The translations under genes were made by a program, and so were the position numbers. The notes under the pieces were generated by a model, which did not search any database, was not told where the DNA came from, and saw only the letters and a program-made list of their open reading frames with translations. Of a DNA stretch of 47,500 nucleotides, positions 36,170 to 45,800 are shown piece by piece. The first letter of the stretch is position 1. Each line of letters starts with the position of its first letter. The DNA comes from Symbiodinium natans. Its lineage: Eukaryota; Sar; Dinophyceae; Suessiales; Symbiodiniaceae. The stretch covers positions 1,517,792-1,565,291 of the forward strand of contig CAJNDS010001001.1 in NCBI GenBank assembly GCA_905221605.1, read 5' to 3'.

Positions 36170-36280
36170 CTTGGAGGTTCATGAGTACTTATAGGTACGG
36201 TTTTCAAGTATCCTGAACAAGGTCATAACCATAGTTACCCTACGTATACCCCTGCGGAAAAATACCCATGAACCTCCAAG
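36170..36280. mobile_element. Introner-like inverted-repeat element, copy i (111 bp, best ends)
   Basis: Starts CTTGGAGGTTCATGAGTACTT and ends with its near-perfect inverse (AATACCCATGAACCTCCAAG). The inner GGTCATAACCATAG matches copies a and c. In minus sense CTTGGAG|GT could be a donor and CCTCCAAG| an acceptor; the frames on both sides are open in the same phase. Confidence 0.85.
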
Positions 36281-36344
36281 TACCATCGAGAGAGCAGGGT
36301 TTCGGGTTTAAGGCTCGTACGGCTTAGGATCCACGAACCCCTTA

Positions 36345-36417
36345 AAGGTGCTGCCTTGCGCAAGACGGCGCCGCACAGCTCAGCGAGTTCGGCGGTGCTG
36401 GTGTTTCGCGACGTCAC
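36345..36417 (-). CDS. Candidate exon
   Basis: Reads VTSRNTSTAELAELCGAVLR then KAAPL. Gene-like helical wording; unknown. It lies right of a TTTCGGG-type repeat at 36298-36310. Confidence 0.4.
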
Positions 36418-36479
36418 CGTCCTCGGTGTTTAGGGTTTTAGGCTCAGGGTTTGAGCTTTCAGGTCTAAGCTTTGCGGAA

Positions 36480-36660
36480 AGCCCCTGTCCCAGGGTTTGT
36501 GGTGTACAGGACCAAAGAAAGCAACGCAGCCCCGCCACAGTGATGTGGTGCTGAACCCCTTCTGGAGCTCCAGGGTGACAGTGGCACGGCTCCTTCCGGG
36601 GAGTTTGGAGCTGGCGTAGGCTTTCGCGTTCGGGTTGGTTGAAGAGCTTAGCCCTGACGC
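36480..36660 (-). CDS. Candidate exon
   Basis: Reads SSSTNPNAKAYASSKLPGRS, RATVTLELQKGFSTTSLWRG and CVAFFGPVHHKPWDRG. A second frame is open too, so this reading is a preference only. Confidence 0.35.
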
Positions 36661-36734
36661 CAAAGCCCCACGGTGGCAAAGGATGTCTGGATCCGAAGCC
36701 CTAATCGCCAAACCCTAAACCCTCAAACATACGC

Positions 36735-36826
36735 CCCAAACGGCAGGGCCTGGCGGCACCCGTCCAAGAAGCCAGCAGTTTCCAGCGGATGCGCGCCTGA
36801 CTCTGCGGCGGGGCAGCCTTCCTTCA
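36735..36826 (-). CDS. Candidate exon
   Basis: Reads EGCPAAESGAHPLETAGFLD then GCRQALPFGA. CCCTAAACCC at 36712-36724 bounds it on the left; this is the last heptamer word before the free block. Confidence 0.4.
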
Positions 36827-37148
36827 AACATCTTAAAACCCAACAAAACCCTCAAACCCCAAACACCCTTAAAACCCTCCAAGCCCAAAGTCCCCCAAAA
36901 CCCTTGAACCCTCTCGACCCTTAGAATACTCCAAAACCCAACGCCAAGGTGGCCTCCAAACGCCGGCGCCTACACCCTTGCAGCTGCCCCAGGGCCCAGC
37001 GGCACCAAGAAAGTACCTCCGCGGGGTTGTTCCCTGTTTTGGCCTCGTGTGGTCCCACGCCCCAAACTTGCACCTGTCGAGTTGCGATAGGAAGGAATGG
37101 CCGAAGTTTTAAACCTCCACTTCCGCGATGCCTTGAAACCAGCCGCAA

Positions 37149-37376
37149 TCATTGCTGGCCATCTTCCAAGTCGGCATCCACACGTCGTGAGCAATTGGCA
37201 ACCGCTTTCCGCATCTTCCTATCTTGTCTGACAAACTCTGAGCAACGTAAACATGAAACATTTAGATCCTTCAGCTCTTGTAGAACCATCTCGGGGCACG
37301 CATAGCATGAATTGAACCAACGCTGCTGTGCTGGCAATTCATGGCGCCAATTTACTAATCGGATGCCAACCTGCAC
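37149..37376 (-). CDS. Hypothetical frame with Cys pairs
   Basis: Reads NSCYACPEMVLQELKDLNVS then CLRCSEFVRQDRKMRKAVAN. CxxC pairs and a helical part look gene-like, but no family is recognised. Confidence 0.25.
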   Translation of the reverse strand: MQVGIRLVNWRHELPAQQRWFNSCYACPEMVLQELKDLNVSCLRCSEFVRQDRKMRKAVANCSRRVDADLEDGQQ

Positions 37377-37559
37377 AGCAGGAGCCCCTATCGATGTCGG
37401 CGGCTGTTGACGCTGCTAACATTGCTGCTGCTGTCGCTGCTACTGCCCCACACGCACGCACACCAACACTCAAGCTTGAAGCGGTCATTGCCATTCCGCA
37501 CTTGACTTTGCATGCGAACACACAGACTCCTCACAGATGTGGAAAAAGCTCACGCCTCA

Positions 37560-37740
37560 AAGAACTTCCGAACAACCCATGCAACTTGTACCCATTTGTA
37601 GCAAACCGCAAACCCGTACACTTTGCATCTGACTGTTGGCAGAAAGACACCAAAGGTTGAAAGGAAAAGGTGGAAAAGGAAAAGGTGGAGAAACAAAAGT
37701 GAGACAAGAAGATGATTGGTACAATGGTCAAGAAAAACCG
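37560..37740 (+). pseudogene. Retroelement gag remnant: zinc-knuckle tail
   Basis: Plus frame has HFASDCWQKDTKG, the second half of a CCHC zinc knuckle (GHfA.dCw.k). It continues after a frame change with KGKGGKGKGGETK and EDDWYNGQ. This Lys/Gly tail after the knuckle is common in copia-type gag proteins of dinoflagellates. The first Cys pair is decayed. No integrase or RT was recognised downstream. Confidence 0.4.
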
Positions 37741-37917
37741 AAATGAGGAAAGGACTGACAAAGCATCATCAAGCGGAGGATTTGGTAAAGGAGGAGTAGC
37801 AAGAGTAGCCCAACAAGCAGTGGAACTGAGCGAGTTCGAAGAGCGCAAACAATGTGAGAATGGTGAAGATCAACCCAGCGAATCGCGACATCAGTGAAGC
37901 AGATCCAGAGCAAATCG

Positions 37918-37919
37918 AC

Positions 37920-37954
<35 letters not shown>

Positions 37955-37956
37955 AG
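37918..37956. repeat. (GA)n microsatellite
   Basis: About 16 GA units with two GC changes at the right end. Confidence 0.97.
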
Positions 37957-37959
37957 GTG

Positions 37960-38640
37960 AACTTTTCTGGTGGTATCTGGGAGGAAAGTACAAGCAAGCA
38001 GCAGTGAAAGGATGGAATCAATGGCAACGGACAGCGTATGAAAATCCGGTTGAAGTGGTAGTATTACTCAGATGATCTCGGAACAAAAACTACCGGAATT
38101 GGGAACGCACAAGGAAATTGAAAGAAGACCAAAATTCGGTTTACAGACTCAGTCCCTGCAACTCCCTAGCTTATCTTTGAAACTGGCCAAACAAGCACAG
38201 CCTGCTAAAAATCGATCCCGCAGATTCTGCACCAACTGTCTTGGCGGTTTCCGAAGTTCCCAAACTTCTTGGAAGTGCTCTGCACGTGCAGTTACGAAAG
38301 ACCGCACATCTCATGGAAGCCAGCGGAGTTTTGGCTCGACCGCGCTTGTGGGTCTTCGGCCCACGCGGACTCGACTCAAAAATTTGGTTCTCGGCCAAGC
38401 AACACACCAGCACATAACGGTAGAACAAGAGTTTTTTACGCTTGAAACTCCACATGCGCATGTTCCCCAGGATCTCACATCACGAGCTCAGCAGGATCTT
38501 CATGCAAAAACACGACATCAAAAGGAGCAAAACGACCCTGCAACTCTTCTAGCTTTTCCAGAGTGAGTTTCATCTGGCACTCAGGAAGCATACACACTTT
38601 CGGCACCGTCTTAGAACCTTCTCAGGTGTGTAGTAACGGG
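37960..38640. other. No recognised gene
   Basis: A 164-codon plus frame at 38072-38566 is open but has no domain and is overlapped by a minus frame. It could be decayed retroelement sequence following the gag remnant. Confidence 0.3.
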
Positions 38641-38664
38641 AGATGTTATGAACCAATTAACTTT

Positions 38665-38710
38665 TTGCGGTCACTACGGTCACAACACGGGGTCACTACG
38701 GTCACTACGG
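38665..38710. repeat. GGTCACTACG repeats, short outlier
   Basis: Three to four copies of GGTCACTACG with one GGTCACAACACG, related to the arrays at 38930-39312 and 39976-40112. Confidence 0.85.
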
Positions 38711-38825
38711 ATTTTTGAAAATACAAAACGTTTCTATATGCAGTTACTGCGGCACAACGACGTTACAACATTGCAAAATGACACAACAAAGAATTTATTA
38801 TTTTCAATAATGAGCTGAGAATGAC

Positions 38826-38895
38826 GAAATATGAGCCATCAAGAATTGAATATGAGCCAACAATGATTCAATATGAGCCAACAAGGATTTACTAT
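38826..38895. repeat. Tandem repeat of about 25 bp (ATATGAGCCAACAATGATTC)
   Basis: Three imperfect copies in AT-rich sequence. Confidence 0.85.
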
Positions 38896-38929
38896 GTCAA
38901 TATTTGCTTGAAAGAGCAGCAGCAACAGC

Positions 38930-39312
38930 GCGGTGTTGTGACCGCATTGTGATTGCATGACCGTGTAGTGACCGCGTTGTGACCCCGTTGTCATCACGTT
39001 GCAACTGCATTGTGACCGCTTTGTGCTGTGACCGCGTTGTGTCCGCGTTGTGTCCGCGTTGGGCGCGTTGTGACCGTTGTGACCGTGTTGTGTCCGCGTT
39101 GTGCGTTGTGACCGCGTTGTGTTGTGACCGCGTTGTGTCCGCGTTGTGTCCGCGTTGGGCGCGTTGTGACCGTTGTGACCGCGTTGTGACCGCGTAGTGT
39201 TGTGACCGCGTTGTGTCCGCGTAGTGTCCGTGTTGGGCGCGTTGTGACCGCGTTGTGACCGCGTTGTGACCGCGTTGTGACCGCGTTGTGACCGCGTTGT
39301 GACCGCGTTGTG
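38930..39312. repeat. Minisatellite with GTTGTGACCG(C) core
   Basis: About 30 units of 10 to 12 bases, with higher-order periodicity at 39010-39240 (blocks containing TTGGGCGCGTTGTGACCG). The reverse complement core is CGGTCACAAC. Open frames here are repeat artefacts. Confidence 0.93.
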
Positions 39313-39354
39313 ACCGAACAGTGGCAGAACAGGGCAGTGGGGTGGACAGGCGGA

Positions 39355-39595
39355 AGTGCAGAGAAACGGCAGCGGCAGGGCAGCAGTGGCAGGGCAGCGG
39401 AGTGGCAGGGCAGCAGTGGCGGAGTGGCAGGGCAGCTGTGCAGAGTGGGCAGGGCAGGGCAGCAGTGGCAGGGCAGCTGTGGCAGGGCAGCTGTGGCAGG
39501 GCAGCTGGCAGCAGTGTGGCAGAGCACAGTGGCAGGGCAGCGGCGGAGCAGGGCAGCAGGGCGAGTGGCGGGGGCAGCAGCAGGGCAGCTACAGT
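39355..39595. repeat. GGCAGGGCAGC / AGTGGCA minisatellite
   Basis: Imperfect repeats of GCAGGGCAGCAGTGGCAG and GCAGGGCAGCTGTGGCAG. Confidence 0.9.
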
Positions 39596-39975
39596 CGCCA
39601 CAGTCGTCACTGGCGCGGTTTTGCTCGGTTTGATTACGGGGTTCGCTCGGCTTGATTCGGGGCTCACTCGGTTTGATTCCGGGGCTCGCCCGGCTTTGCA
39701 TCAGGGCTGCCGATCGCCTGCGTCGCTGAGTGCATCGTTCTCAGGGTGAGGGACCAGCTCGACGAGGAATTGGAAAACCTAGTGTCAGCAACGTGTTGTG
39801 TTGTTGTGTTCTTCACGCCGTGTGGTTTGCAGTGCTTTTACGATTCGCCTCTGTTCGTCGCGATGCTGCTGTAACGGTCACTACGTGTCAAACAAGCTCG
39901 ATTGCAAGATCCGCGCGTTACGACTTCCGTCATGGCTTGATCGAGAGGACCGCCCCCAACGCGGTTATAACAGAC

Positions 39976-40112
39976 TATTGGTCACTACAGGTCACTACAG
40001 GTCACTACGGGTCACTACGGGTCACTACGGGTCACTACGGGTCACTACGGGTCACTACGGGTCACTACGGGTCACTACGGGTCACTACGGGTCACTACGG
40101 GTCACTACGGGT
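39976..40112. repeat. GGTCACTACG decamer tandem array
   Basis: About 13 nearly perfect 10-bp units. It shares the GGTCAC core with the opposite-strand array at 38930-39312. Confidence 0.97.
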
Positions 40113-40119
40113 TACAATG

Positions 40120-41320
40120 CGGGACAAGATTGGATCCATCGGGCGGATGCGTGTCACAGCGTAAGAAGTTCTATCTTGTGTTTCTGATCCTGTTCTAAAT
40201 CTGTATTCTCAGATTTGATGTTTCAGTCTTTTTTGCTAGTTTTGTTGCGACTAACTGCTGGTTAGCTTCAATGCCGTTGAGTGGCGAATCCTTCCTGCTT
40301 TGCTCGCGGCCGCTTGTCTCCGGTCGCCGTAGCTGTCTGTGTGAGACAGTGATCAGCGACAAGGGCCATAGCGATGAGTGGTGTCAGACTGCAGTGCAAA
40401 GCAGTGCGCCCTTCATCGCTGACGCTGCACCCACTAATCTTTCAGCAGCGACTTCTGCACCCTTGCGCGTGCGAAAGGCTCAAGACATCAAAGGATGCAG
40501 ATTGTTTAAGCAGCCAGCTGGACAAGCAGGCTGACATAGAACTTGTGTGGCCTCGAAGTAGAGATCGTTCACTACTTGCTGCACGTTCGAAGCACGTCAC
40601 TTGCAAACATGGCCACACCGACGATTTACATCATGCACGTCGCAAGGTTGACGAGTGAAACCCAGAGCCCGCACAGCTGCGAGCACGGATTCTCCAATTT
40701 CATTCACGAATCTGCCAGAAAAATCACGCTAACAAGTAAGACTCAAAGTTGAAGAACGGCAGGGCTGGACAACGCTTACGCAAAATTGCTGTCATGCTTG
40801 AAGCGTTCTACATCATGCTGGCAGGTGAGTACTGGCTGAGCAAAGCAATTCAAGCGCTCTTCCCCGCATTTCTTCAAATGGATTGATCGCGTCTGTCGAC
40901 CAAGAGCGCCTCTGTGGAACTGCTTTTGACCAGCACTGGCCTCTGTGTCGCTGGTCCTGTACCCGTGGCACGCCCCGCTTGACTTGAAAACTTGAACGCC
41001 GTAGCCTGCTCAAGGAATGTGAGCGTTGAACTGCTGTCTGCTAATCCTGGAAGTCAAGCAAAGCTGCAGCGCAAAAAACGTCAGTGATGCTGCTGCTACC
41101 TCAGCCGAGAAACTCACACAACAAGGACGGATGCAAGTTCGCAGCGCTCAAACTCCGGCGCTGAGGCACACGCGCGCAACTTAAGCATCGTCCGCTGGTG
41201 GCAGCGTGAACCCATAGCAATCTGCCCTGCGAGCGGGGCGGTGGCAAAACCCCTAAGCTGAAAAGTCATCGAAACCAAGTGCTGGGCTTAGATGTGCCGC
41301 GATTTACTTCTGCTTCAGGG
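40120..41320. other. No recognised gene
   Basis: High-complexity sequence with short overlapping ORFs; nothing recognised. Confidence 0.4.
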
Positions 41321-41327
41321 GTGAAGG

Positions 41328-41412
41328 ATCAAAAAAAAAATAAATAAGCATCAAAAAAAAAATAACCCCAAGGGATCAAAAAAAAAATAATAAGCATCAA
41401 AAAAACAATAAC
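41328..41412. repeat. A-rich repeat (GGATCAAAAAAAAAATAA...GCATC), left arm
   Basis: Alternating GATCA and GCATCA words with A-runs. The reverse complement, with the same GATGC and GATCC words, occurs at 43572-43660, so the two arms bracket about 2.1 kb. Confidence 0.85.
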
Positions 41413-41429
41413 CCATTTCCTCTTGGAAT

Positions 41430-41600
41430 ACAGCGGGTGGGGGGGAGGGTTTGGGGGGGGGGTTGGGGGCGGGGGGTTCGGGGGGGGGGGGGTTGGGGGC
41501 GGGAGGTTGGGGGGGGGGGGGGGGGTTGGGGGGGGGGGGTTGGGGGGGGGGTTGGGGGTGGGGGGGGGGGGGTGGGGGGGTTGGGGAGGGGGGTTGGGCG
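41430..41600. repeat. G-rich tract (GGTTGGGGGGGG)n
   Basis: About 170 bp of G-runs of 4 to 13 separated by TT or C; strongly quadruplex-prone on the plus strand. Confidence 0.97.
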
Positions 41601-41848
41601 CAGCCCCCCCCCCATTTGCAAACACAATGCTCGCACGATGGGTAGTAGTGGGTGGTGGTTGGAAAACCTTCTATTTTTTCGATCTTTTAATAGGAAAACC
41701 TCTATTTCTTCATATTCCCACAAGAAAACCTCTATTTTCTTCACGTTTTCATAGGAAACCTCTATCATCTCTATGTTTCCATCGGAAAACCTCTATTTGC
41801 ATGTATTTTAAGAAAAACTTAAACTTTTTAGTATCCCAATGGCTTCAA
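41599..41848. repeat. Duplicated module, copy 1
   Basis: Runs from CGCAGCCCCCCC and ATTTGCAAAC to CAATGGCTTCAA. Within it a unit of about 33 bp (GGAAAACCTCTATTTCTTC...) is repeated about five times. Confidence 0.92.
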
Positions 41849-42004
41849 CAAGATTCATAAAGCACGCTTTGCAGTGGCACAGCTTGATAAAAACGCGGCG
41901 GGGTTGGGGTTGGCGCAGCCCCCAACCCCCCCCCCACACCCCCCCACTTGGCTTTGCAGCACGCTTTGCACAGCTTAAAAAAAACAGCGGGGGGGTTGGG
42001 GGGG

Positions 42005-42257
42005 GCGCAGCCCCCCCCCATTTGCAAACAATGTTCGCACGATGCGTAGAAGTGGTGGTAGTGGTTGGAAAACCTTCTAGTTTCTCGATCTTTCAATGGG
42101 AAAACCTCTATTTCTTCATACTCCCACAAGAAAACGTCTACTGTCTTCACGTTTTCATGAGAAATCCTCTATTATCTCTATGTTTCCATCGGAAAAACTC
42201 TACTTCTACATGTTTTAAGCAAAAAACTTCCTTTTCTTTGCATTCCAATGGCTTCAA
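42005..42257. repeat. Duplicated module, copy 2
   Basis: Same order and length as 41599-41848, with roughly 85 to 90 percent identity by eye. Each copy is preceded by AGCACGCTTTGCA...CACAGCTT and a G-rich run, so the duplicated unit is about 400 bp. Confidence 0.92.
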
Positions 42258-42320
42258 AGAACAATACATAACACATACTACATTCCAATGGCTTCAAAGA
42301 ACAATATATAATACATACTA
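42240..42320. repeat. Tandem 40-bp repeat (CATTCCAATGGCTTCAAAGA)
   Basis: Two near-identical units that join the duplicated module to the AT-rich island. Confidence 0.9.
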
Positions 42321-43320
42321 CATAATATATAAATATACTATATAATGAATAACTAATAATAAATTGATTAATAATAAATAATATTATATATTTTATATAT
42401 TGTACATTATGTATACAGTATATATTATACAATATATACTTTATATTATGCATTATATGCAGTATATAATATGCAATATACAATATCTGATATGCAATAT
42501 ATGACATATAATATACCATATGCGATATATGTATATATATATATATATTTGTATATATATTTAATTTAGATTTTTTTTTTATTTATTCATGTTTATATTT
42601 ACTTATTTATATACATACACATATCATATAATGTACGACAATATGAAAAAACAAATATAAATATAAATGATATATATATATATATATATATACATGTATA
42701 TATATATAAGTATAAGTGTGTATATATAATATATATATATAGTATAACAGATAATATATAATATACATAATATATAATATAAAATCTATAATATACAATA
42801 TGTAATATGTAATATGTATCATATAATAAATTATAGAATATATAATATGTAATATATAATATATAATACAATTTACATAGTACATACAACATAATAAATA
42901 TATGATACATAATACAGAATACATAATATAAAACCTCTAATATATAATTCATAATACATAGTACATAAAACATAAAACATAATCTAGAATTCATAATACA
43001 GAATTAATACATAATACATAATGCATAATACATAATACATAATACAGAATACGTAATACATAATACATAATACATAATACATAATACATAATACATAATA
43101 TATAATATATAATATATAATATATAATATATAATATATAATGTATAATGTATAATGTATAGTATATAATAGGTAATGTGTAATGTAATGTGTATTATGTA
43201 ATATGTATATATATATATATATATATGCACATACATACATACATATATATACACACACGTCGACCTTCACTATCGTGTGTATATAATATATATTTATATT
43301 TATTGATTTTTACTAATTTG
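42300..43320. repeat. AT-rich island with TA / ATAATACAT repeats
   Basis: About 1 kb of almost pure A/T with TATATA tracts, AATATATAATAT words and, at 42995-43110, about 12 copies of a 9-bp ATACATAAT unit. Open frames in it are compositional. Confidence 0.95.
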
Positions 43321-43354
43321 TCTAATTTAATTATTTATTTATACGCATAGGACC

Positions 43355-43556
43355 CGCAGGACCAGGCGGACAGACAAGCAGACCAGAAGACCAGAGGACC
43401 AGGGGACCACAAGACCAGGGGACCACGGGACCAGAGGACCACGGGACCACAGGACCACGGGACCAGAGGACCACGGGACCAGAGGACCACGGGACCAGAG
43501 GACCACGGGACCAGAGGACCACGGGACCAGAGGACCACGGGACCAGAGGACCACGC
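43355..43556. repeat. 16-bp minisatellite (ACCACGGGACCAGAGG)
   Basis: About 12 units, very regular in 43428-43552. It lies between the AT-rich island and the right A/T arm. Confidence 0.97.
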
Positions 43557-43571
43557 AGGTGGGCCGGATGG

Positions 43572-43660
43572 CTTATTTTTTTTTTTGATGCCTATTATTT
43601 TTTTTATTGATCCCTATTATTTTTCTTTTTGATGCTTATTATTTTTTTTTTGATGCCTAT
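43572..43660. repeat. T-rich repeat, right arm of the inverted pair
   Basis: TTTTTTGATGCCTATTATTTT and TTATTGATCCCTATTATTTT; inverse of the arm at 41328-41412. It ends about 75 bp beyond the 3' end of the Crinkler/RHS-like gene. Confidence 0.85.
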
Positions 43661-43734
43661 GCCTCTGCTTCTTCGTCTTCCTTCACCCAGTCCTTGTCCT
43701 GCGAAGTCACGCTGAGGCAGCGGCACAGGGAGGG

Positions 43735-44420
43735 CTAGGTGGGATGAAGCCGCTTTTGCCATCTCCCTTTGCTTTTGAATCGGCACAACAGCCCACCGGA
43801 CCCTCCATCCGCGAGCTTTTCCTCTTGATAAATACCGCTTTCAAGCACCAAGGGCCTTGCCTCTCCAACCCAGTGACTGAGCGATTTATTCAGCTTGAGT
43901 GCAACAAGCACCCATAGCACCGATCCCTGCTGTATGCACTTTCCCACTTCCTGGCAAACATCGGCGAATGAGACTCCAGTCGACACTCCGCTCTTGTCTT
44001 GCACCTCTATTGTGAGCTTGGAGTGTTTGATGAAGAGGTCCGCACTGCTGGACTTGGGTCCAGGTCTGTACAGCCGTCCGCTATCCAAACTCTGCATGGC
44101 CGCTGCAAGGTCTTCGGGACGCAGTAGTCGCTGGTCGAGCGGGGAGGTGTCCTTTTGAAGCGGCTGTGCGCTGGCGGTGACCTTCGGAAAGCTGCTGAGT
44201 GGACATCCTCGATCAAGCTTTGCCTCAAGTTGCTCAGCTCTGGTTCCTTGCAGCAGAGGTTTCATCACGTCGCCCCACCTGGGATCGCACCCTTGTGGGT
44301 GCAGGCAAGCTTGCACAACAATACGTTGTGCGACCATGTGCTCCAGAAGGTCCTCAGCTTTGGCTCTTGTACCCTCATCAGCTGCACACGACAATCTGAA
44401 GCGTATCGTCCCCGCACAAA
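43735..44420 (-). CDS. Crinkler/RHS-like gene, C-terminal nuclease-like piece
   Basis: Reads IRFRLSCAADEGTRAKAEDL, LLEHMVAQRIVVQACLHPQG, SSADLFIKHSKLTIEVQDKS and LWVLVALKLNKSL; stop at 43735. The D...E.Q.K pattern with the following hydrophobic strand parallels AVIDAGF...FQITTGKSH and LYWVVL in the neighbouring copy, so both carry the same domain. Confidence 0.7.
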
Positions 44421-44906
44421 CCGGTCAATCATCTTCATGTGACAGATGTAGAAGGCATCTGACATGCCGTTGATCGGTTGCTCAGGTTTGCTGATATAGA
44501 CGTTCAGTCTGCCCAGCAAGCGGTCTAGAGAGTGCTCATCAGAGCCCACTGGCAGGAGCGTCTCACGCTGGCACGGCAAGCAAAGCTGTGCCAGCAAGAT
44601 TAGATACAGCCATGTCTGTGGCCACGCAGCCTCGTCCTTCTTAGCCAGAAACACCTCACTAGCTACTGCCTGCTGGTCCTTCAGGATCCCATAGACTTCT
44701 TCCATGGCCTTCTCTGCGCTATCAAAGTTTTTGCCTTCATTGAGCAAATGGTGTAGCACCCGCAAGCTGTAGACCAAGAGACGCGGACTGCCTCCTGTCC
44801 ATAGTTGCAGTGCCGCTGGTAACTCCTGCATCTCCGCCAATGAAGGGCGCAGCGGGTTCGTGGGGGCTGAAGTTGCCACCTTGACGATGCGCCGAATGTG
44901 CTCCTC
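44400..44906 (-). CDS. Crinkler/RHS-like gene, middle piece
   Basis: After TTGTCTTTCAG reads EEHIRRIVKVATSAPTNPLR and LQLWTGGSPRLLVYSLRVLH, then a helical region to MKMIDRFVRG. The intron before it holds a 15-base C/G homopolymer. Confidence 0.7.
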
Positions 44907-44944
44907 CTGAAAGACAATATGCAAGGCTAGATTTGCCGAAAAAC

Positions 44945-44960
44945 CCCCCCCCCCCCCCAG
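44945..44960. repeat. C homopolymer inside the Crinkler/RHS-like intron
   Basis: About 15 C on the plus strand (G in sense). Comparable runs occur at about 16671, 18026, 25843, 32877 and 35641. Confidence 0.95.
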
Positions 44961-45035
44961 AATGGGATTGACGCTATCAAAAACCCATCAAGAAGAACTT
45001 TACGATTGAGACGGCTCTGAACATGTACAAATCAC

Positions 45036-45690
45036 CTAAGCACTGGCATCAGGTCCTTTAGCAAGTCCAAGATAATCCATTTCGTTCCCATGGGAGAACC
45101 AGATCCACCAATTGAATTCAGTGGGACAGACTTGCCGCTCAAATAGAAGTAGATGCGTGGCATGTCACCTTGGTGCTGCAGCATGCGGTTCCAAACTTGC
45201 CGCACCGCCTTCCGCAAATCCCTGACATTGCCTTGAAGGTTGCCGATCTTGTCGAAATGGACAAAAAGAGCTTTCGCAACAGTTGCATCAGCTAGTCCGA
45301 AGATGTATTGTGCAATGTCACGTGCTCCTGTTGACGATAATGCCCTAAACTGGTCATAGTCGAGCTCTTTCGCGACGTCATGCAATGTTTTGCAGCCGTT
45401 CAAGTTGTTGTGCTTGGATTCGGCACGTTGTGCAAGTGTCAACTTGTCCCTCCAACCGTCCCCGGTCAACTTCTTTTGAATGAAGCCTTTGGTGTTCTCG
45501 TTGTTCAGCTGGTTGATAAAGTTGCGCCCAAGGGTGGTTTTTCCACTGCCAAACATCTGCGCAGCTACAGCCACGCTGCATGGCCGCCAATCATCAATGT
45601 CTTCTTTGTCGCGCCGACAATCGAGCAATTTGAGAATAACAGCCGCATTCACATGGAAAAGGTTGAAGAGCTCTGTGTCTGTTCACAAAT
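45036..45690 (-). CDS. Crinkler/RHS-like gene, NTPase core
   Basis: Contains VNAAVILKLLDCRRDKEDID, Walker A at about 45529-45555, Walker B at about 45241-45271 and the sensor strand at about 45129-45160. It ends LLKDLMPVL and AG|GTGAT (45036). The frame is closed upstream by TGA at about 45690. Confidence 0.75.
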
Positions 45691-45800
45691 GGCACTTGAC
45701 TGCAAGGAAGAACTTTGCTGTAGTTGCCAGAACCAAGGACTTTTGACTTCCAGTCGTTGGGGGTCAGACGTTGACGCTTCTCAGGGCGCTCTTTGGCCAT
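45660..45800 (-). CDS. Crinkler/RHS-like gene, N-terminal piece
   Basis: Reads MAKERPEKRQRLTPNDWKSK, VLGSGNYSKV and VPFVNRHRAL. 'FV.R..Al' is the usual lead-in to the P-loop domain. The frame must change by one base within about 45660-45690 to reach the next piece. Confidence 0.6.

Larger units (their letters stand above)
43735..45800 (-). pseudogene. Crinkler/RHS-like protein: P-loop NTPase plus nuclease-like C-terminal domain, frame-disrupted
   Basis: ATG at 45800, with an in-frame stop just upstream, starts a gene of about 690 codons in four open pieces. Visible parts: Walker A FGSGKTTLG, Walker B ALFVHFDKIG, a sensor strand RIYFYLSGKS, the GGSPRLL motif, and a C-terminal block SADLFIKHSKLTIEVQDKSG that resembles the PD-(D/E)xK-like domain of this family. 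Such proteins are known as Crinkler effectors in oomycetes and as retrotransposon-hot-spot proteins in trypanosomes; many free-living protists carry expanded sets, function mostly unknown. One real intron (45035-44907) is likely. Two other frame changes (about 45675 and 44410) have no obvious intron, so it is a recent pseudogene or an assembly error. Confidence 0.7.

Noticed and set aside
38897-39701. Minus frames of 235 and 256 codons with NAVTTRSQRGH repeats
   Set aside because: Minisatellite translation; unit length varies and the frame shifts freely.
39976-40112. CRISPR-like array
   Set aside because: Direct 10-bp tandem units without spacers, in a eukaryotic context.
42178-43270. Several Tyr/Ile-rich minus frames
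   Set aside because: Compositional ORFs of the AT-rich island.
43331-43554. Trp-Ser-Arg-Gly-Pro repeat frames
   Set aside because: All three minus frames of the 16-bp minisatellite are open, which marks a repeat and not a protein.
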